From Microcaldota archaeon (GTDB lineage: Archaea > Micrarchaeota > Micrarchaeia > Anstonellales > Anstonellaceae): a stretch of 63,176 bases of DNA. The position numbers and the translations under genes were made by a program. Where the stretch lies: assembly GCA_026396415.1 (NCBI GenBank), contig JAPLWX010000004.1, forward strand, positions 1 through 63,176. The letters run 5' to 3'. The notes under the pieces were generated by a model that saw only the letters and a list, made by a program, of their open reading frames with translations, was not told where the DNA came from and ran no database searches. Position 1 is the first letter of the stretch. Each line of letters opens with the position of its first letter. Of the stretch, positions 7,096 through 16,085 are shown piece by piece.

Positions 7096-7279
7096 CTCAC
7101 GAGAAAGGATAGGAGATGAAGAGCTGCTTGAGACAATCATCCCGATACCAGATAAGAAAATACAGGAAAAGATAATCTCAATTGCTGTTTCTAGCTCACA
7201 GAAAGCAAAAGGATTGATGAAAGAAAGCGAAGAATTAAAAGAAAAAGCAAAAGCCGTATTTTTACAAGAATTAACGTGA
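7096..7279 (+). pseudogene. C-terminal remnant of a type I restriction specificity subunit (hsdS)
   Basis: A plus-strand frame reads GDEELLETIIPIPDKKIQEK, followed by a Lys/Glu-rich helix and the end FLQELT. The IPIP-x-QxKI block followed by a coiled coil is the conserved end of HsdS target-recognition subunits. An in-frame stop closes the upstream side at about 7081, at the junction with the truncated transposase. No hsdR or hsdM is present in the window. Confidence 0.6.
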
Positions 7280-7296
7280 GGCTATAAGCAACCGTT

Positions 7297-7629
7297 TTAC
7301 GCCTTTCGCCCTTTCCCTCCTCCAAACCACACATTAGGGAAGTTATCGCTTATCGTTTTGATTGGGCGCTGCTTGCGGATTTTCTCCCTCATTTTGCAAT
7401 CGGCAGCCGCAAACCTCATTATCTTCTTGCATAGGGCTTTACTGAGTTTAAGCTGTTTTAGCTCCCTGCCAAGCTGCTTTAGGTCTGCTGGCAGCTTCAC
7501 AACCACGTATGGGTCGCCTTTTGCCTTCCTTCTTTGTTCAAGCAAACGATGCTTCTCTGTCGGATTGCCAAGCGAGGTAAGAGCCGTTTTTGGCACTGAG
7601 ATATAGCGAAATTTAAACTTCGTTGCCAT
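7297..7629 (-). CDS. hypothetical basic protein, 110 aa
   Basis: A 110-residue, Lys/Arg-rich protein starting MATKFKFRYISVPKT, with a GGTGGT site upstream. The central part is helical and the tail ends GGGKGRKA. It is probably nucleic-acid associated judging by charge only. It is inside the AT-rich acquired patch and matches no family I recognise. Confidence 0.5.
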   Translation of the reverse strand: MATKFKFRYISVPKTALTSLGNPTEKHRLLEQRRKAKGDPYVVVKLPADLKQLGRELKQLKLSKALCKKIMRFAAADCKMREKIRKQRPIKTISDNFPNVWFGGGKGRKA

Positions 7630-7742
7630 TCAGACCACCAGAGCTTACTTGGATAACCATGTTATAATATATTTCTGACAGAAATATTCGCAATGGAATA
7701 AATAGGCTGTTTTGGCAGATTAAGAGGTGTTTTTGGAACTTT

Positions 7743-7818
7743 CTGAGCAAGCCCCCGACTTTATGAGCAAAACCGACTTCCTGAGCAAGGCTTGTATTGA
7801 GAACCTTGCTCAGAAAGT
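7743..7818. repeat. right boundary repeat of the AT-rich patch
   Basis: Holds the second copy (7793-7818) of the 26-bp direct repeat TGTATTGAGAACCTTGCTCA(GAAAGT). It is preceded by a short array of TGAGCAA and CGACTT motifs alternating about every 20 bp. CTGAGCAAGG and CCTTGCTCAG can pair. The array resembles transposase or replication-protein binding sites. Confidence 0.7.
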
Positions 7819-7820
7819 CG

Positions 7821-8109
7821 CTATTTTTCCTCGTAAGCGAGTTTCGCCTGGCTCATTTTGTTTGCCTTTGCCTTTTCTTGTGCTTCTTCAATAATGTAAT
7901 CGTCATGGTCGGGAAAGGTTGAGAGATACAAAACCGCGCTTTTTAAACTCCCAATCTGCTTTAGAAGAGCCCTCTCAAAATGAGGAAGTTTTTTGCATTT
8001 ACTACACTCATAAGACGTAGTTCCATCACTACTCTCCTTTTTCCACGTTTTTAATTCATTTTCCTCGACTTCGAGATGACATAAATCACATGTCGGTTTA
8101 TTTTCCTCA
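7821..8109 (-). pseudogene. zinc-knuckle protein without a start in frame
   Basis: An open minus-strand frame of about 95 codons contains CDLC and, about 30 residues later, CSKC, then a helical region ending KLAYEEK before TAG. No ATG or GTG lies in frame near the beginning: an ATGGTGAGAAG stretch just upstream is in another frame and a TGA closes this one. The gene is therefore probably frameshifted near its start. It is AT-rich like the rest of the patch. Confidence 0.45.
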
Positions 8110-8295
8110 ATTTCTTCCTCCGATACTTCTCACCATTTAAAAATATGGAAAAGGAGCTTTTTACAGGTTTAGGAATAGTCCATAAACCTTTATACAATTT
8201 TATGTATTTCTCCTCGAAGAACCAAAGAGGCTTCCTCTTACTTCGATATTATCTCGATAAAAAACAGACTTCTTACACCTTTTTGTTCGCTTTCG
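8110..8295. other. intergenic region without a recognised gene
   Basis: AT-rich sequence between the zinc-knuckle remnant and the 3-prime end of aRF1. A plus-strand ORF drawn at 8145-8507 overlaps aRF1 antisense and is not credible. I see no tRNA or clear terminator. Confidence 0.4.
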
Positions 8296-11037
8296 CTACC
8301 TGTATCTCAGGAAAGCCCCTATCCCATAAAAACTGCCAAGGAACTGCGCGCCCTCCGCGGTGTCGGGCGAGACCACGAAGATGTCGATGCCCTGCCTGTC
8401 TGCAAGTGAGATTAAATCGTCCACCAATGAGACTTCAGACTCCACCTTCACCGTGCCGCCGATTGCCTTTATTTTTTCTGCCAGGTCAAAGGGGGTTTTC
8501 GAGGTGACATACTGCGCCTCGAGAGTGGTGGTGTCCACAAGCTTTGCGCGCTTGTAGGCGACGCCTTCGGAAATCAGAAGCTCCTTTGCCTGCTTGGACT
8601 CGAGCGCTTTCCTTACTTCAGCCTCGCCGTATGTGGCAAGCCCGCCTGCCACCACTTCTTTTATGAACCTCTCGACAATCACGCGCTCGCGTATGGCCTG
8701 CTGCTCCGAGAGGATGTCGGTGGACTTTGCCATCACTTCCCGCACGCCGTATTCGTCTGTGTAGCCCGTGTCCACCACGCCCAGCACCTTTATCTGGTAG
8801 TTGAAAGGCGACATCTTGAAAAAATCGTCCTTTGCAGGCCCTGGCCCGCCGATTATCACGCCCTTCACGCTGTTGACAAAGTACTTGTCCATGTATTCGC
8901 CGATGCGCTTGTAGTAAAGCTCGATGGATTCCTCTATCAGCCGCTCGTACCTGCGCGCGCTGTTGTGCACGATGAAGCCGTTTGCCACGAAGTTGAATGC
9001 GTTTGGCACCGTCAAATCCACGTATTCGCGCTCGCCGGTGATTGGTATTTTTTCCGCCACGCGCGCAACCCCGATGTCGTTTGAGAGCCACTTTGCAAGC
9101 ACCTTTCGGGCAATCCCCTCTTTGCCAAGCGTGCGTGCGCGGGAAAGCAGCACGCCTTCGATATTCTTCCTGAATGCCGCCCGCCCGAGCGGTTTTTTGT
9201 TCCTGAAGAAATTGCTTGCCGCGTGGAAGTCGCTTGTGGAAAGCCCGAGCGAACGGGCAAATGCAAACACTTCCCTGCCGTCAACCGGCACCTGCTCCAC
9301 AAACTGCATCTTCACTTCCCTGTGCATGATATCCTGCAAAGCATCCGACTTGTCTTTCCTTGAAAAGCCTATTTCCGATGAAAAGATGGCCAATGAGGCG
9401 GAATCTGAAATGCTTGTGCACCACTGCGGGTTGCCAGCCACCGTCTTTTGCGAAAATGATGCGCGGATGCCGAAGCGCAGGAGAATGGACTGAACCTGGC
9501 GCATCATCTTTTCCGAGCGCATTGCGATTTCCACGCGCTTCCCGTGTAGGTAGCCCTCAGCATCGTAAAGCCCCGAGAGGAAGGCGGCCTGGACCTGGAG
9601 AGGGGAGCACTGTATCTGCACAGGCACGCATCTTTCGTCTGATGCCGCGAGGATTTGCGGCACTTCGCCTGCCACGAAATCCGCAAACTCCTTGCTGTAA
9701 ATGCGCAGTTCGTAATAGGGCTTCTTTGCAAACGAGCCTTTCTGCCCTGTCTTGTCCACCTTGCGGCAGACCGCAATTATCCCGACCGCGTCCAGCACCG
9801 CCCGGGAATATTTTTCAACCATCTGGTTGTAGCTTTCGTAAATTATTACCCTGTTCCCATCCAGCGTGCCGTCACCCGCTATTACTCCGAGAAGATAGGC
9901 AAGCCGCGGCGTGTAGGTGGCGGGAAGCTTAAGCGCAGGCGCTGCAAACTTCTTTTCGTCGAGCTTGAGGCCATAAAGTGCATACATCTGCCTGATCTTT
10001 CCAGCAGAAAGTGGAATTTCCCCCCGCTCCATCCTGCAGATTGCCATCTGCGTGATGCCGAGTTTTTTTGCCACTTTTGACTGCGGCCAGCCAAGCTCGC
10101 TTCTGCGGAAGCGCAGGCTTTCATATTCCCCCTCGTCAAGCGAAATTCTCGTTTCAGGCTTGTACCTGATTTCCACGTCTTTGCCATCGTGGTGGATTTT
10201 TTTGGCAACCAGCACCCTGTCGCCAATTTTCAGGTCTTTTGCATATGTTTCCCGCACGCCATTTTCCCCGATTGTGAAAAACCTGTGCCACGCCGTTGCA
10301 ACTATTTCCATTTTCGGCGCATGTGCCACTATTTTGTAGGCACTTTTGGAGCGAGTTTCAAACCGGTCTGAGCATTGCCAGTCGCCTATCGAAAATTCCG
10401 AGAGATCCGCTCCTTTCAGGTGCGAACCAGCGGCGACATCGCCCACTCTCGCAAGCGTGCCGTCTGACATCTGCACCATAGTATCGGGAGCAAGGCACTG
10501 CCCGCCTTTTCGTATTTTTGCATGCGCGGTGGAATTCAGGCGATGAAGTATGCGCGTGTTGGTGCCGCGAAGCTCGGCAAGCGTGCATTCGCGCCCGTCA
10601 AGGACTACGAGCCCGTATGAGTCCGTTACCTCCAATGTGCGCTCAAGGGGCTCCAGGAAAAAGCGCGAGTCGCATCGGTAAATCTGCACCATGATCGGCT
10701 CGGGAGGATAGATGGTGAAAAGCTCGATGACCACCTTTGCCGGGTTGTCAGATACATTGCCGCAGAAAATTGCAACTCCTGAGTGCGGAGCGACATTTCC
10801 GTAGCTTTTAAGATGATGCAAAATCCTCTCAAGCGCATCCACCACGTTCTTTCTCGTGCCTTTGCTTTTGATGTTGGTCGCCTGGCCTGCCTCGCCGCGC
10901 AGCTTGTTTGAGGTCTCATGTATTGCTTGCTCTGACGGAATGTACACTGAAATAAGCTCGGTGCCTGAGCCTTTCATTGCCTTGAGGTGCGCAAGCTGCT
11001 TTTTCAGCTCGTACTTGAGTTTTGTCTTTTCTTCCAT
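8296..11037 (-). CDS. prf1: archaeal peptide chain release factor aRF1 with intein in the GGQ motif
   Basis: aRF1 recognises all three stop codons and triggers peptidyl-tRNA hydrolysis. The 913-residue precursor comprises an N-extein (residues 1-180), a 512-residue intein and a C-extein (221 residues). The exteins together give a 401-residue factor, close to the normal archaeal length. The N-extein holds the stop-codon-reading domain, here with TNIKSKGTRKNVVDAL, and ends with RKGGQ, the catalytic tripeptide. The C-extein starts with SARRYERL. The intein therefore interrupts the universally conserved active site between Gln and Ser, and no functional factor can exist before splicing. The start ATG is preceded by a CTTTTTTATT-like box. 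Confidence 0.95.
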   Translation of the reverse strand: MEEKTKLKYELKKQLAHLKAMKGSGTELISVYIPSEQAIHETSNKLRGEAGQATNIKSKGTRKNVVDALERILHHLKSYGNVAPHSGVAIFCGNVSDNPAKVVIELFTIYPPEPIMVQIYRCDSRFFLEPLERTLEVTDSYGLVVLDGRECTLAELRGTNTRILHRLNSTAHAKIRKGGQCLAPDTMVQMSDGTLARVGDVAAGSHLKGADLSEFSIGDWQCSDRFETRSKSAYKIVAHAPKMEIVATAWHRFFTIGENGVRETYAKDLKIGDRVLVAKKIHHDGKDVEIRYKPETRISLDEGEYESLRFRRSELGWPQSKVAKKLGITQMAICRMERGEIPLSAGKIRQMYALYGLKLDEKKFAAPALKLPATYTPRLAYLLGVIAGDGTLDGNRVIIYESYNQMVEKYSRAVLDAVGIIAVCRKVDKTGQKGSFAKKPYYELRIYSKEFADFVAGEVPQILAASDERCVPVQIQCSPLQVQAAFLSGLYDAEGYLHGKRVEIAMRSEKMMRQVQSILLRFGIRASFSQKTVAGNPQWCTSISDSASLAIFSSEIGFSRKDKSDALQDIMHREVKMQFVEQVPVDGREVFAFARSLGLSTSDFHAASNFFRNKKPLGRAAFRKNIEGVLLSRARTLGKEGIARKVLAKWLSNDIGVARVAEKIPITGEREYVDLTVPNAFNFVANGFIVHNSARRYERLIEESIELYYKRIGEYMDKYFVNSVKGVIIGGPGPAKDDFFKMSPFNYQIKVLGVVDTGYTDEYGVREVMAKSTDILSEQQAIRERVIVERFIKEVVAGGLATYGEAEVRKALESKQAKELLISEGVAYKRAKLVDTTTLEAQYVTSKTPFDLAEKIKAIGGTVKVESEVSLVDDLISLADRQGIDIFVVSPDTAEGAQFLGSFYGIGAFLRYR
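8962..10497 (-). other. intein in aRF1 with LAGLIDADG endonuclease and HTH insert
   Basis: Residues 181-692 of the aRF1 ORF. Block A starts with Cys1 (CLAPDTMVQMSDG). Block B contains ATAWHRFF. Blocks F/G end FNFVANGFIVHN, followed by Ser+1. The two LAGLIDADG helices are LAYLLGVIAGDGTL and FLSGLYDAEGYL. Between splicing block B and the endonuclease lies a Cro/XRE-like helix-turn-helix (ELGWPQSKVAKKLGITQMAI), which may help target recognition. All splicing residues (Cys1, block B His, terminal His-Asn, Ser+1) are present, so splicing and homing both look possible. Confidence 0.93.
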
Positions 11038-11115
11038 GAGAATGACCTTCAGGGATTAAGCTAGAATCGAGGGGGAATAAAAAAGGGGCTGGTTGGGAAA
11101 CGCGCCCCGGGCAGG

Positions 11116-12294
11116 CTATGCAAGGCGCTTGCCATCCTTGTCCATGGGCACGAGCGAGACTTCGAATTCCTTGATGAAATAGCCCATGAGCGGATCGTTC
11201 ATTATGCGCTCCTGCATCTTCTCGGCCTCCTTCAGGTCCCTGCCCATCACAATCCAGGTGCGAAGGCCCAGGTGCTTCACCCCGTAGAAAAAGCCGGCGT
11301 TCTTGTACGGGCCGAACGTCTTGAAGTAATCCGGGACGTTCATGCTCCCGATTGCAAACACCTGCCCGACGTGGTATTGGTCCATGCCGAGGTAGTATTT
11401 TACCGCCAGCGCACGCGCCTGCTGTATTTCGGAATGGTAGAACATCCCTAAGGACGGGTTTTGCTTCTGGGTGTGCGAGTCGTCCTGCACCTGCCCGCTC
11501 TTTCTGACCCTGTCGTACACGAGGTCGAGGAAGGTGTTCAGGTGGGTGTTGCCGTCCACCCTGTAGTATTCGTTCGTGTGGTAATTCTTCACGCCCGCCG
11601 TCATCGTTATCTTGAGGTTCTCGAAAGTCGGGTCGGAATCGAGCGACCCTCGCAGCACCTTTTTCTGCTCGTATGCATGGGTGCAGAGGTTCACTATGCT
11701 TTTCACCCAGTTGCCCGCGATTGTCCCGTTGTGGCCGTAAGCCTGCTTCATCAATTTCTCGACATCCTCCTCGGTCTCGATTCTAAGCTGGTGGCGCTTG
11801 CCCCGCAGGCCGTATTCGAGCACTGCCCGCTTGGAAAGCAGCATGCCCTCCATTTCCAGCGCGACTTCCTGCGCGTGGAGCATGCCGCAGTTGAACGGCG
11901 CGTCTTCCACTTCGATGTCATGGTAGCTCCTTGTAGAGTGGAGACGGCCCTTTTTCAGCATCACGTTGCCGTGCGCGGTCAGGTGCACGAAAATGTCGAT
12001 GGGAATCCCTGATTTGTAATACGGGAAATACTCGCGCATCTTGTCCTGGATGTGGGCCTTTATCTCGTCTATGATGCCCGGGGTCACAAAGGTGCCGGCG
12101 ACAGACATCCTCTGGAAGTCGACCAGCGTCCCCTCTTTCAGCTCCGCCTCGCGCTGCTCGTCGAGCGCGGTATAGAATGCTTCGGACACGTCCCTTGCGT
12201 CCGCGCAGCCCACCACTATGTGGAGCTCTATCTTCTTGATGTTGCCCGGGGGCTTTTTGATGCCGCCCTCGGCTTGCGCTGCGTTGTTTTCCAT
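11116..12294 (-). CDS. CxDAR protein A, beta-carbonic-anhydrase-like (hypothetical)
   Basis: A 392-residue cytoplasmic protein. I chose the ATG at 12294, which has GGTGAG upstream; the longer ORF start lies before the inferred transcription start. Seen: HIVVGCADARDVSEAF (Cys30, Asp32, Arg34), then HLTAHGN near residue 104, YHDIEV and FNCGML near residue 136. The Cys-x-Asp-Ser/Ala-Arg pattern on a hydrophobic strand is the hallmark of beta-carbonic anhydrases, which use Cys, His and Cys as zinc ligands. The second half is not typical of that family. The paralogue at 19733-20992 conserves the same motifs, so they are functional. It is divergent from the Ehr-like operon. The carbonic-anhydrase relation is an inference from the motif. 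Confidence 0.6.
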   Translation of the reverse strand: MENNAAQAEGGIKKPPGNIKKIELHIVVGCADARDVSEAFYTALDEQREAELKEGTLVDFQRMSVAGTFVTPGIIDEIKAHIQDKMREYFPYYKSGIPIDIFVHLTAHGNVMLKKGRLHSTRSYHDIEVEDAPFNCGMLHAQEVALEMEGMLLSKRAVLEYGLRGKRHQLRIETEEDVEKLMKQAYGHNGTIAGNWVKSIVNLCTHAYEQKKVLRGSLDSDPTFENLKITMTAGVKNYHTNEYYRVDGNTHLNTFLDLVYDRVRKSGQVQDDSHTQKQNPSLGMFYHSEIQQARALAVKYYLGMDQYHVGQVFAIGSMNVPDYFKTFGPYKNAGFFYGVKHLGLRTWIVMGRDLKEAEKMQERIMNDPLMGYFIKEFEVSLVPMDKDGKRLA

Positions 12295-12352
12295 CAGCTC
12301 ACCTTTTTCCCAATCCGCCTGCCCACACAGATATGCCATTTATCCCTGAAAA

Positions 12353-12403
12353 GGATTAAAAATGAAGCGCGCACCAGTCCATCAGCATGGCACCATTTAT
12401 ATA
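12353..12403. promoter_or_regulatory. divergent promoters of CxDAR protein A and the Ehr-like operon
   Basis: TTTATATA at 12396-12403 serves the plus-strand operon and places the transcription start near 12424. TTTTTAATCC on the minus strand (12353-12363) serves protein A, with a start near 12332. The two transcripts diverge from a region of about 90 bp, which would allow shared regulation. Confidence 0.6.
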
Positions 12404-12455
12404 GTTTTCTTTAATGATGTTAATCACTCAAACCTTAGAACATACGGTGGCGAAT

Positions 12456-14435
12456 ATGACATTGGAAATTATTTCCTTAAATGCGCTGCCAATTTCCATC
12501 GCTTTTTTCCTGTTCGGTGCGCTCCTGCCGCTCGCCTTTTCAGCAAAACCCAAGTTAAGCTCGAAGCTTGGCTTTGGCTTTGCGATATTGGGCAGCCTCT
12601 TCGCACTGGCGGCAGGGGTCATGGCCATTTTAGGGGCAGGCACAGGGGCCTTCACCCTGGCATCGTTTGAATATGTCGGCTCGCTCTCGATAAGCATGGA
12701 CGCGCTCTCGGGATTTTTCGTCTCTTTCATCGCCTTTGTCGGCATTGCAGTTTCCATCTACTCGCTGAGCTACACCGCGGAGTATATCAAGAAAGGATAC
12801 AGCATTGCGCGCTTCGGATTTTTCTATAACATTTTTCTCCTGTCCATGATCCTGGTGGTATCTGCGCAAAATGCGCTCCTCTTCCTAATCATCTGGGAAA
12901 TCATGGCGATAAGCTCATACTTCCTGGTGACTTATGAGCACAAGGAGGAAAGCGTGCAGTCTGCCGGTTTTATCTATCTTCTTATTGCCCACATAGGCGC
13001 TGCTGCACTGGCAGTCATGTTCCTGGCGCTAGCGTCAGGGTCAGGCTCCATGGACTTTGCCTCGTTCCACCAGGCATCCTATCCGCCCTTCCTTGCAAGC
13101 GCAATTTTCATGCTTGCGCTTTTCGGGTTTGGCTCCAAGTGCGGAATAATCCCGCTGCATGTCTGGCTGCCCCTCGCGCATCCGCAGGCGCCAAGCAACA
13201 TTTCGGCACTGATGTCCGGGGTGATGCTCAAGACCGCCATATACGGGCTTGTGCGCGTCCTTTTTGATTTCCTGGGCGTTGCCAATGGCGCCGAGCTTTG
13301 GTGGGGCTTGCTGATTCTTGCGCTTGGGATGATTTCCTCAATATTCGGAGTGCTTTACTCCCTCCTGGAGCACGACATCAAGCGGTTGCTTGCGTACCAC
13401 AGCATAGAGAACATAGGGATCATATTCATCGGCATTGGCGCCGCGTTGCTTTTCTCATGGGCGCACCAGCCGGCACTTGCCGCGCTTGCGCTTTTTGCAG
13501 CGCTTTACCATACCCTTAACCATGCGCTTTTCAAGAGCCTGCTATTCCTGGGGGCAGGAAGCATCATCCACGCAACGCATGAGAGGAACATAGATGAGAT
13601 GGGGGGCCTTGCCAAATACATGCCATTCACGGCAGTGTTGTTTTTCCTGGGCGCGGCATCCATTGCGGCGATTCCGCCGTTAAACGGGTTCGCAAGCGAA
13701 GTGCTGACTTTCCAGGCGCTCCTCGCTGGCATTGAGCCAGGGGTGCAAACTTTCAATTTCACCTCGCTCGTGCTCGCAATTGCCGTTCTTGCCCTTGCCC
13801 TGACAAGCGCGCTGGCGGTAGGCGCATTCGTCAAGGCATTCGGGATACCGTTCCTCGGGCAACCACGCTCAAAACACGCCGAACACCCTCACGAGGCGCC
13901 CAAAACCATGCTCCTGGGCATGGCACTTCTCGCAGTTGGCTGCATCGCGGCGGGAATCTTCCCATCGCTTCTCGCGCAGGCGTCATCAGGCATGCTGGAA
14001 AGCCTGCATTTCGCCGGGGCGTCAAACGCCATTGTCCCATCAGCTGAGGCGCTGCCCAATGCCGTGGTCCTGCTCTTGCTCCTGGCAGGCTCGGCCCTGA
14101 TTATCTGGCTCCTAACGCTTTCCTCAAAGAAAAAGCACAACCATGTTGGCGAGACATGGGGATGCGGCTTCCCAAACGGCACGCCGCACATGCAGTATTC
14201 CGCAGCGGGATTTGCCATGCCGGTCACCAAGGCGCTTGACGCGTGGCTTAACCCGCTGGAAAGCGCATCTGCTTACGGCCCTGCCCTGTTTGACAAGTAT
14301 ATATACGCCCCGATTTCGAATGCATTCCAGTTCGTTGCGCCGCACTCGGCGATATTCAATACAGGCAGGCTGAATGATTACCTGATGTACCTGATATTGA
14401 CGCTTGCCATAGTATTGGCATATGCAATTTTGTGA
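12456..14435 (+). CDS. Ehr/Hyf-like complex, HyfB-type antiporter subunit
   Basis: A NuoL/MrpA-type membrane subunit of 659 residues with about 14-16 helices. The start at 12456 has GGTGG upstream and follows the TATA-derived start; the track start at 12414 lies too close to the TATA box. Key channel residues are kept: the Glu in LIIWEIMAISS, the Lys in GFGSKCGIIPLHVWLP, the Lys in DIKRLLAYHS and the Lys in HALFKSLLF. The C-terminal ETWGCGFPN and MQYSAAGFAMP blocks are specific to the HyfB/HycC branch. First gene of an operon of five; its stop overlaps the next start. Confidence 0.9.
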   Translation: MTLEIISLNALPISIAFFLFGALLPLAFSAKPKLSSKLGFGFAILGSLFALAAGVMAILGAGTGAFTLASFEYVGSLSISMDALSGFFVSFIAFVGIAVSIYSLSYTAEYIKKGYSIARFGFFYNIFLLSMILVVSAQNALLFLIIWEIMAISSYFLVTYEHKEESVQSAGFIYLLIAHIGAAALAVMFLALASGSGSMDFASFHQASYPPFLASAIFMLALFGFGSKCGIIPLHVWLPLAHPQAPSNISALMSGVMLKTAIYGLVRVLFDFLGVANGAELWWGLLILALGMISSIFGVLYSLLEHDIKRLLAYHSIENIGIIFIGIGAALLFSWAHQPALAALALFAALYHTLNHALFKSLLFLGAGSIIHATHERNIDEMGGLAKYMPFTAVLFFLGAASIAAIPPLNGFASEVLTFQALLAGIEPGVQTFNFTSLVLAIAVLALALTSALAVGAFVKAFGIPFLGQPRSKHAEHPHEAPKTMLLGMALLAVGCIAAGIFPSLLAQASSGMLESLHFAGASNAIVPSAEALPNAVVLLLLLAGSALIIWLLTLSSKKKHNHVGETWGCGFPNGTPHMQYSAAGFAMPVTKALDAWLNPLESASAYGPALFDKYIYAPISNAFQFVAPHSAIFNTGRLNDYLMYLILTLAIVLAYAIL

Positions 14436-16081
14436 TTGATATGCTTGAAATTCTTTTCACCCTTATCCTGGCAATAGCGCAGGTTGCATTCGTTCTCTTG
14501 GCAGCCCCGCTTTTGATCGGCATCATGCGCAAGGTCAAGGCGCGCTTCCAGGGGAGGGTTGGAAGCCCCCTCATCCAGCCGTACATTGACCTTCAGAAGC
14601 TGTTCTCCAAAGGCACCGCCAAAAGCGCAGTGACTTCGTTCATATTTGCAATCGCCCCGGTGGTTGGCTTCGTGTCGATCGCCATAGCCGCATTGATGCT
14701 TCCAATCCTCTCCTCATCGCCGTTATTGACCGGAGGCATCATCGTTTTCATTTATCTTTTTTCAATCGGCAGGTTCCTGACCGCGCTTTCGGGCCTCGAT
14801 GCCGGCAGCGCATTTGGAGGCATGGGCTCAAGCCGAGAGATGCTGTATTCCATTTTCATCGAGCCTGCGCTGTTTTGCATTATCCTTCTCATAGCCACAT
14901 CAGGCAGCTTAAGCATTGCCCCCCTCGCGCCAGACACGGCATCCTGGCAGGCCTCGATCTCCACCCCGGCCTACTGGCTCATCGCCATCGCATTGTTCAT
15001 AGCGATACTTGCCGAAACAGGAAGGCTTCCGTTCGACAATCCGGCAACGCATTTGGAACTGACCATGGTCCATGAAGCGATGATACTTGAAAATTCCGGG
15101 CCAAATCTTGCGCTTATAGAGTGGGCAAATGCAATCAAGATATTCCTGTTCTTCTCCCTTATGGGCATCCTTCTGATGCCAGGGGACATCCAAGCAAGCC
15201 TGCTCTGGCCGGCAATCCTCCTGGCGTTTTGCGTGGCGTTGGGAATATTTGTGGCGGCAGTCGAGAGCATCAGCGTCAAGGTGCGGCTGTTCAAGGTCTC
15301 CGAGCTTCTTATATTTTCCATCCTGCTTGCGCTCCTGGCATTCCTGACGCGCATCTTCGCTGTCAAGCCTGAGAGCGGGATGCAATCAGTCCTGGCGCTT
15401 GCCATGCTCCTCGCCGCAATCTATTCCATATTCAGCCTCACCTTCCGTGACCGCATCAAGCTTTACATAATACAGAGCATTTGCCTTGTCCTCATCCTTC
15501 TCCAAATTACCCTCATTGACGGCGCAGAAGGCATGAACTACCTGTTCCTGCTGACCATTGCCATCTTCAAGATTGCCGTCATCCCGTTTGTCCTGTACAA
15601 CAGCATGTCGTATGGCATGCAGCTCATGCCGCTGCAGTTTTATCTCCGGTTCGGGAAAGCCAGGAAAAAATTCAAATTGGACCTGGAAGCCGACCCTCTT
15701 TTCATGACCGCGCCAATGACGACTTCCCGCGCGCTTGTCTATGCAGGCGTCCTAGTCGCGCTGTCTTTCGCAGTCTCGTCGGTCCTGGGCGGCACCACAA
15801 TCATGCTGCCCATGGCAGTCTCGCTCATCCTCATCGGCATGCTCATCATCGCATCCAAGACCCACCTGCTCCTGCAGCTGCTTGGCTTCCTGATGATGGA
15901 AAACGGGGTCGTGCTCCTCCCATATGCCCTGCACATCAACATGCCATTCATTGGCGAATTGGTCACCCTGTTCGACCTGGTGATCCTGGTGAGGATCACA
16001 TTGCTCCTGTCATTCAAGATGAAGGAAACCCATGGCACGCTGGACACCAAGAAGCTCGTCGAACTGGTGGAAAAAAGGTGA
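14432..16081 (+). CDS. fused HyfC (NuoH-like) and HyfE (NuoK-like) membrane subunit
   Basis: A 549-residue protein. Residues 1 to about 315 are HyfC/HycD (NuoH family), with the AETGRLPFDNPATHLELTM motif that lines the proton entry in this family. Residues about 330-549 resemble HyfE, including TSRALVYAGV-like helices and LLLQLLGFLMMENGVVLL with the membrane Glu. In bacteria these are separate genes, so this is a natural fusion. The GTG at 14432 overlaps the previous stop; the ATG at 14441 is an alternative. It would form the membrane junction between the antiporter subunits and the soluble arm. Confidence 0.88.
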   Translation: MIDMLEILFTLILAIAQVAFVLLAAPLLIGIMRKVKARFQGRVGSPLIQPYIDLQKLFSKGTAKSAVTSFIFAIAPVVGFVSIAIAALMLPILSSSPLLTGGIIVFIYLFSIGRFLTALSGLDAGSAFGGMGSSREMLYSIFIEPALFCIILLIATSGSLSIAPLAPDTASWQASISTPAYWLIAIALFIAILAETGRLPFDNPATHLELTMVHEAMILENSGPNLALIEWANAIKIFLFFSLMGILLMPGDIQASLLWPAILLAFCVALGIFVAAVESISVKVRLFKVSELLIFSILLALLAFLTRIFAVKPESGMQSVLALAMLLAAIYSIFSLTFRDRIKLYIIQSICLVLILLQITLIDGAEGMNYLFLLTIAIFKIAVIPFVLYNSMSYGMQLMPLQFYLRFGKARKKFKLDLEADPLFMTAPMTTSRALVYAGVLVALSFAVSSVLGGTTIMLPMAVSLILIGMLIIASKTHLLLQLLGFLMMENGVVLLPYALHINMPFIGELVTLFDLVILVRITLLLSFKMKETHGTLDTKKLVELVEKR

Positions 16082-16085
16082 AAAT

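Noticed and set aside
8145-8507. Plus-strand ORF before aRF1
   Set aside because: Its second half is antisense to aRF1 and it has no recognisable motif or ribosome binding site.
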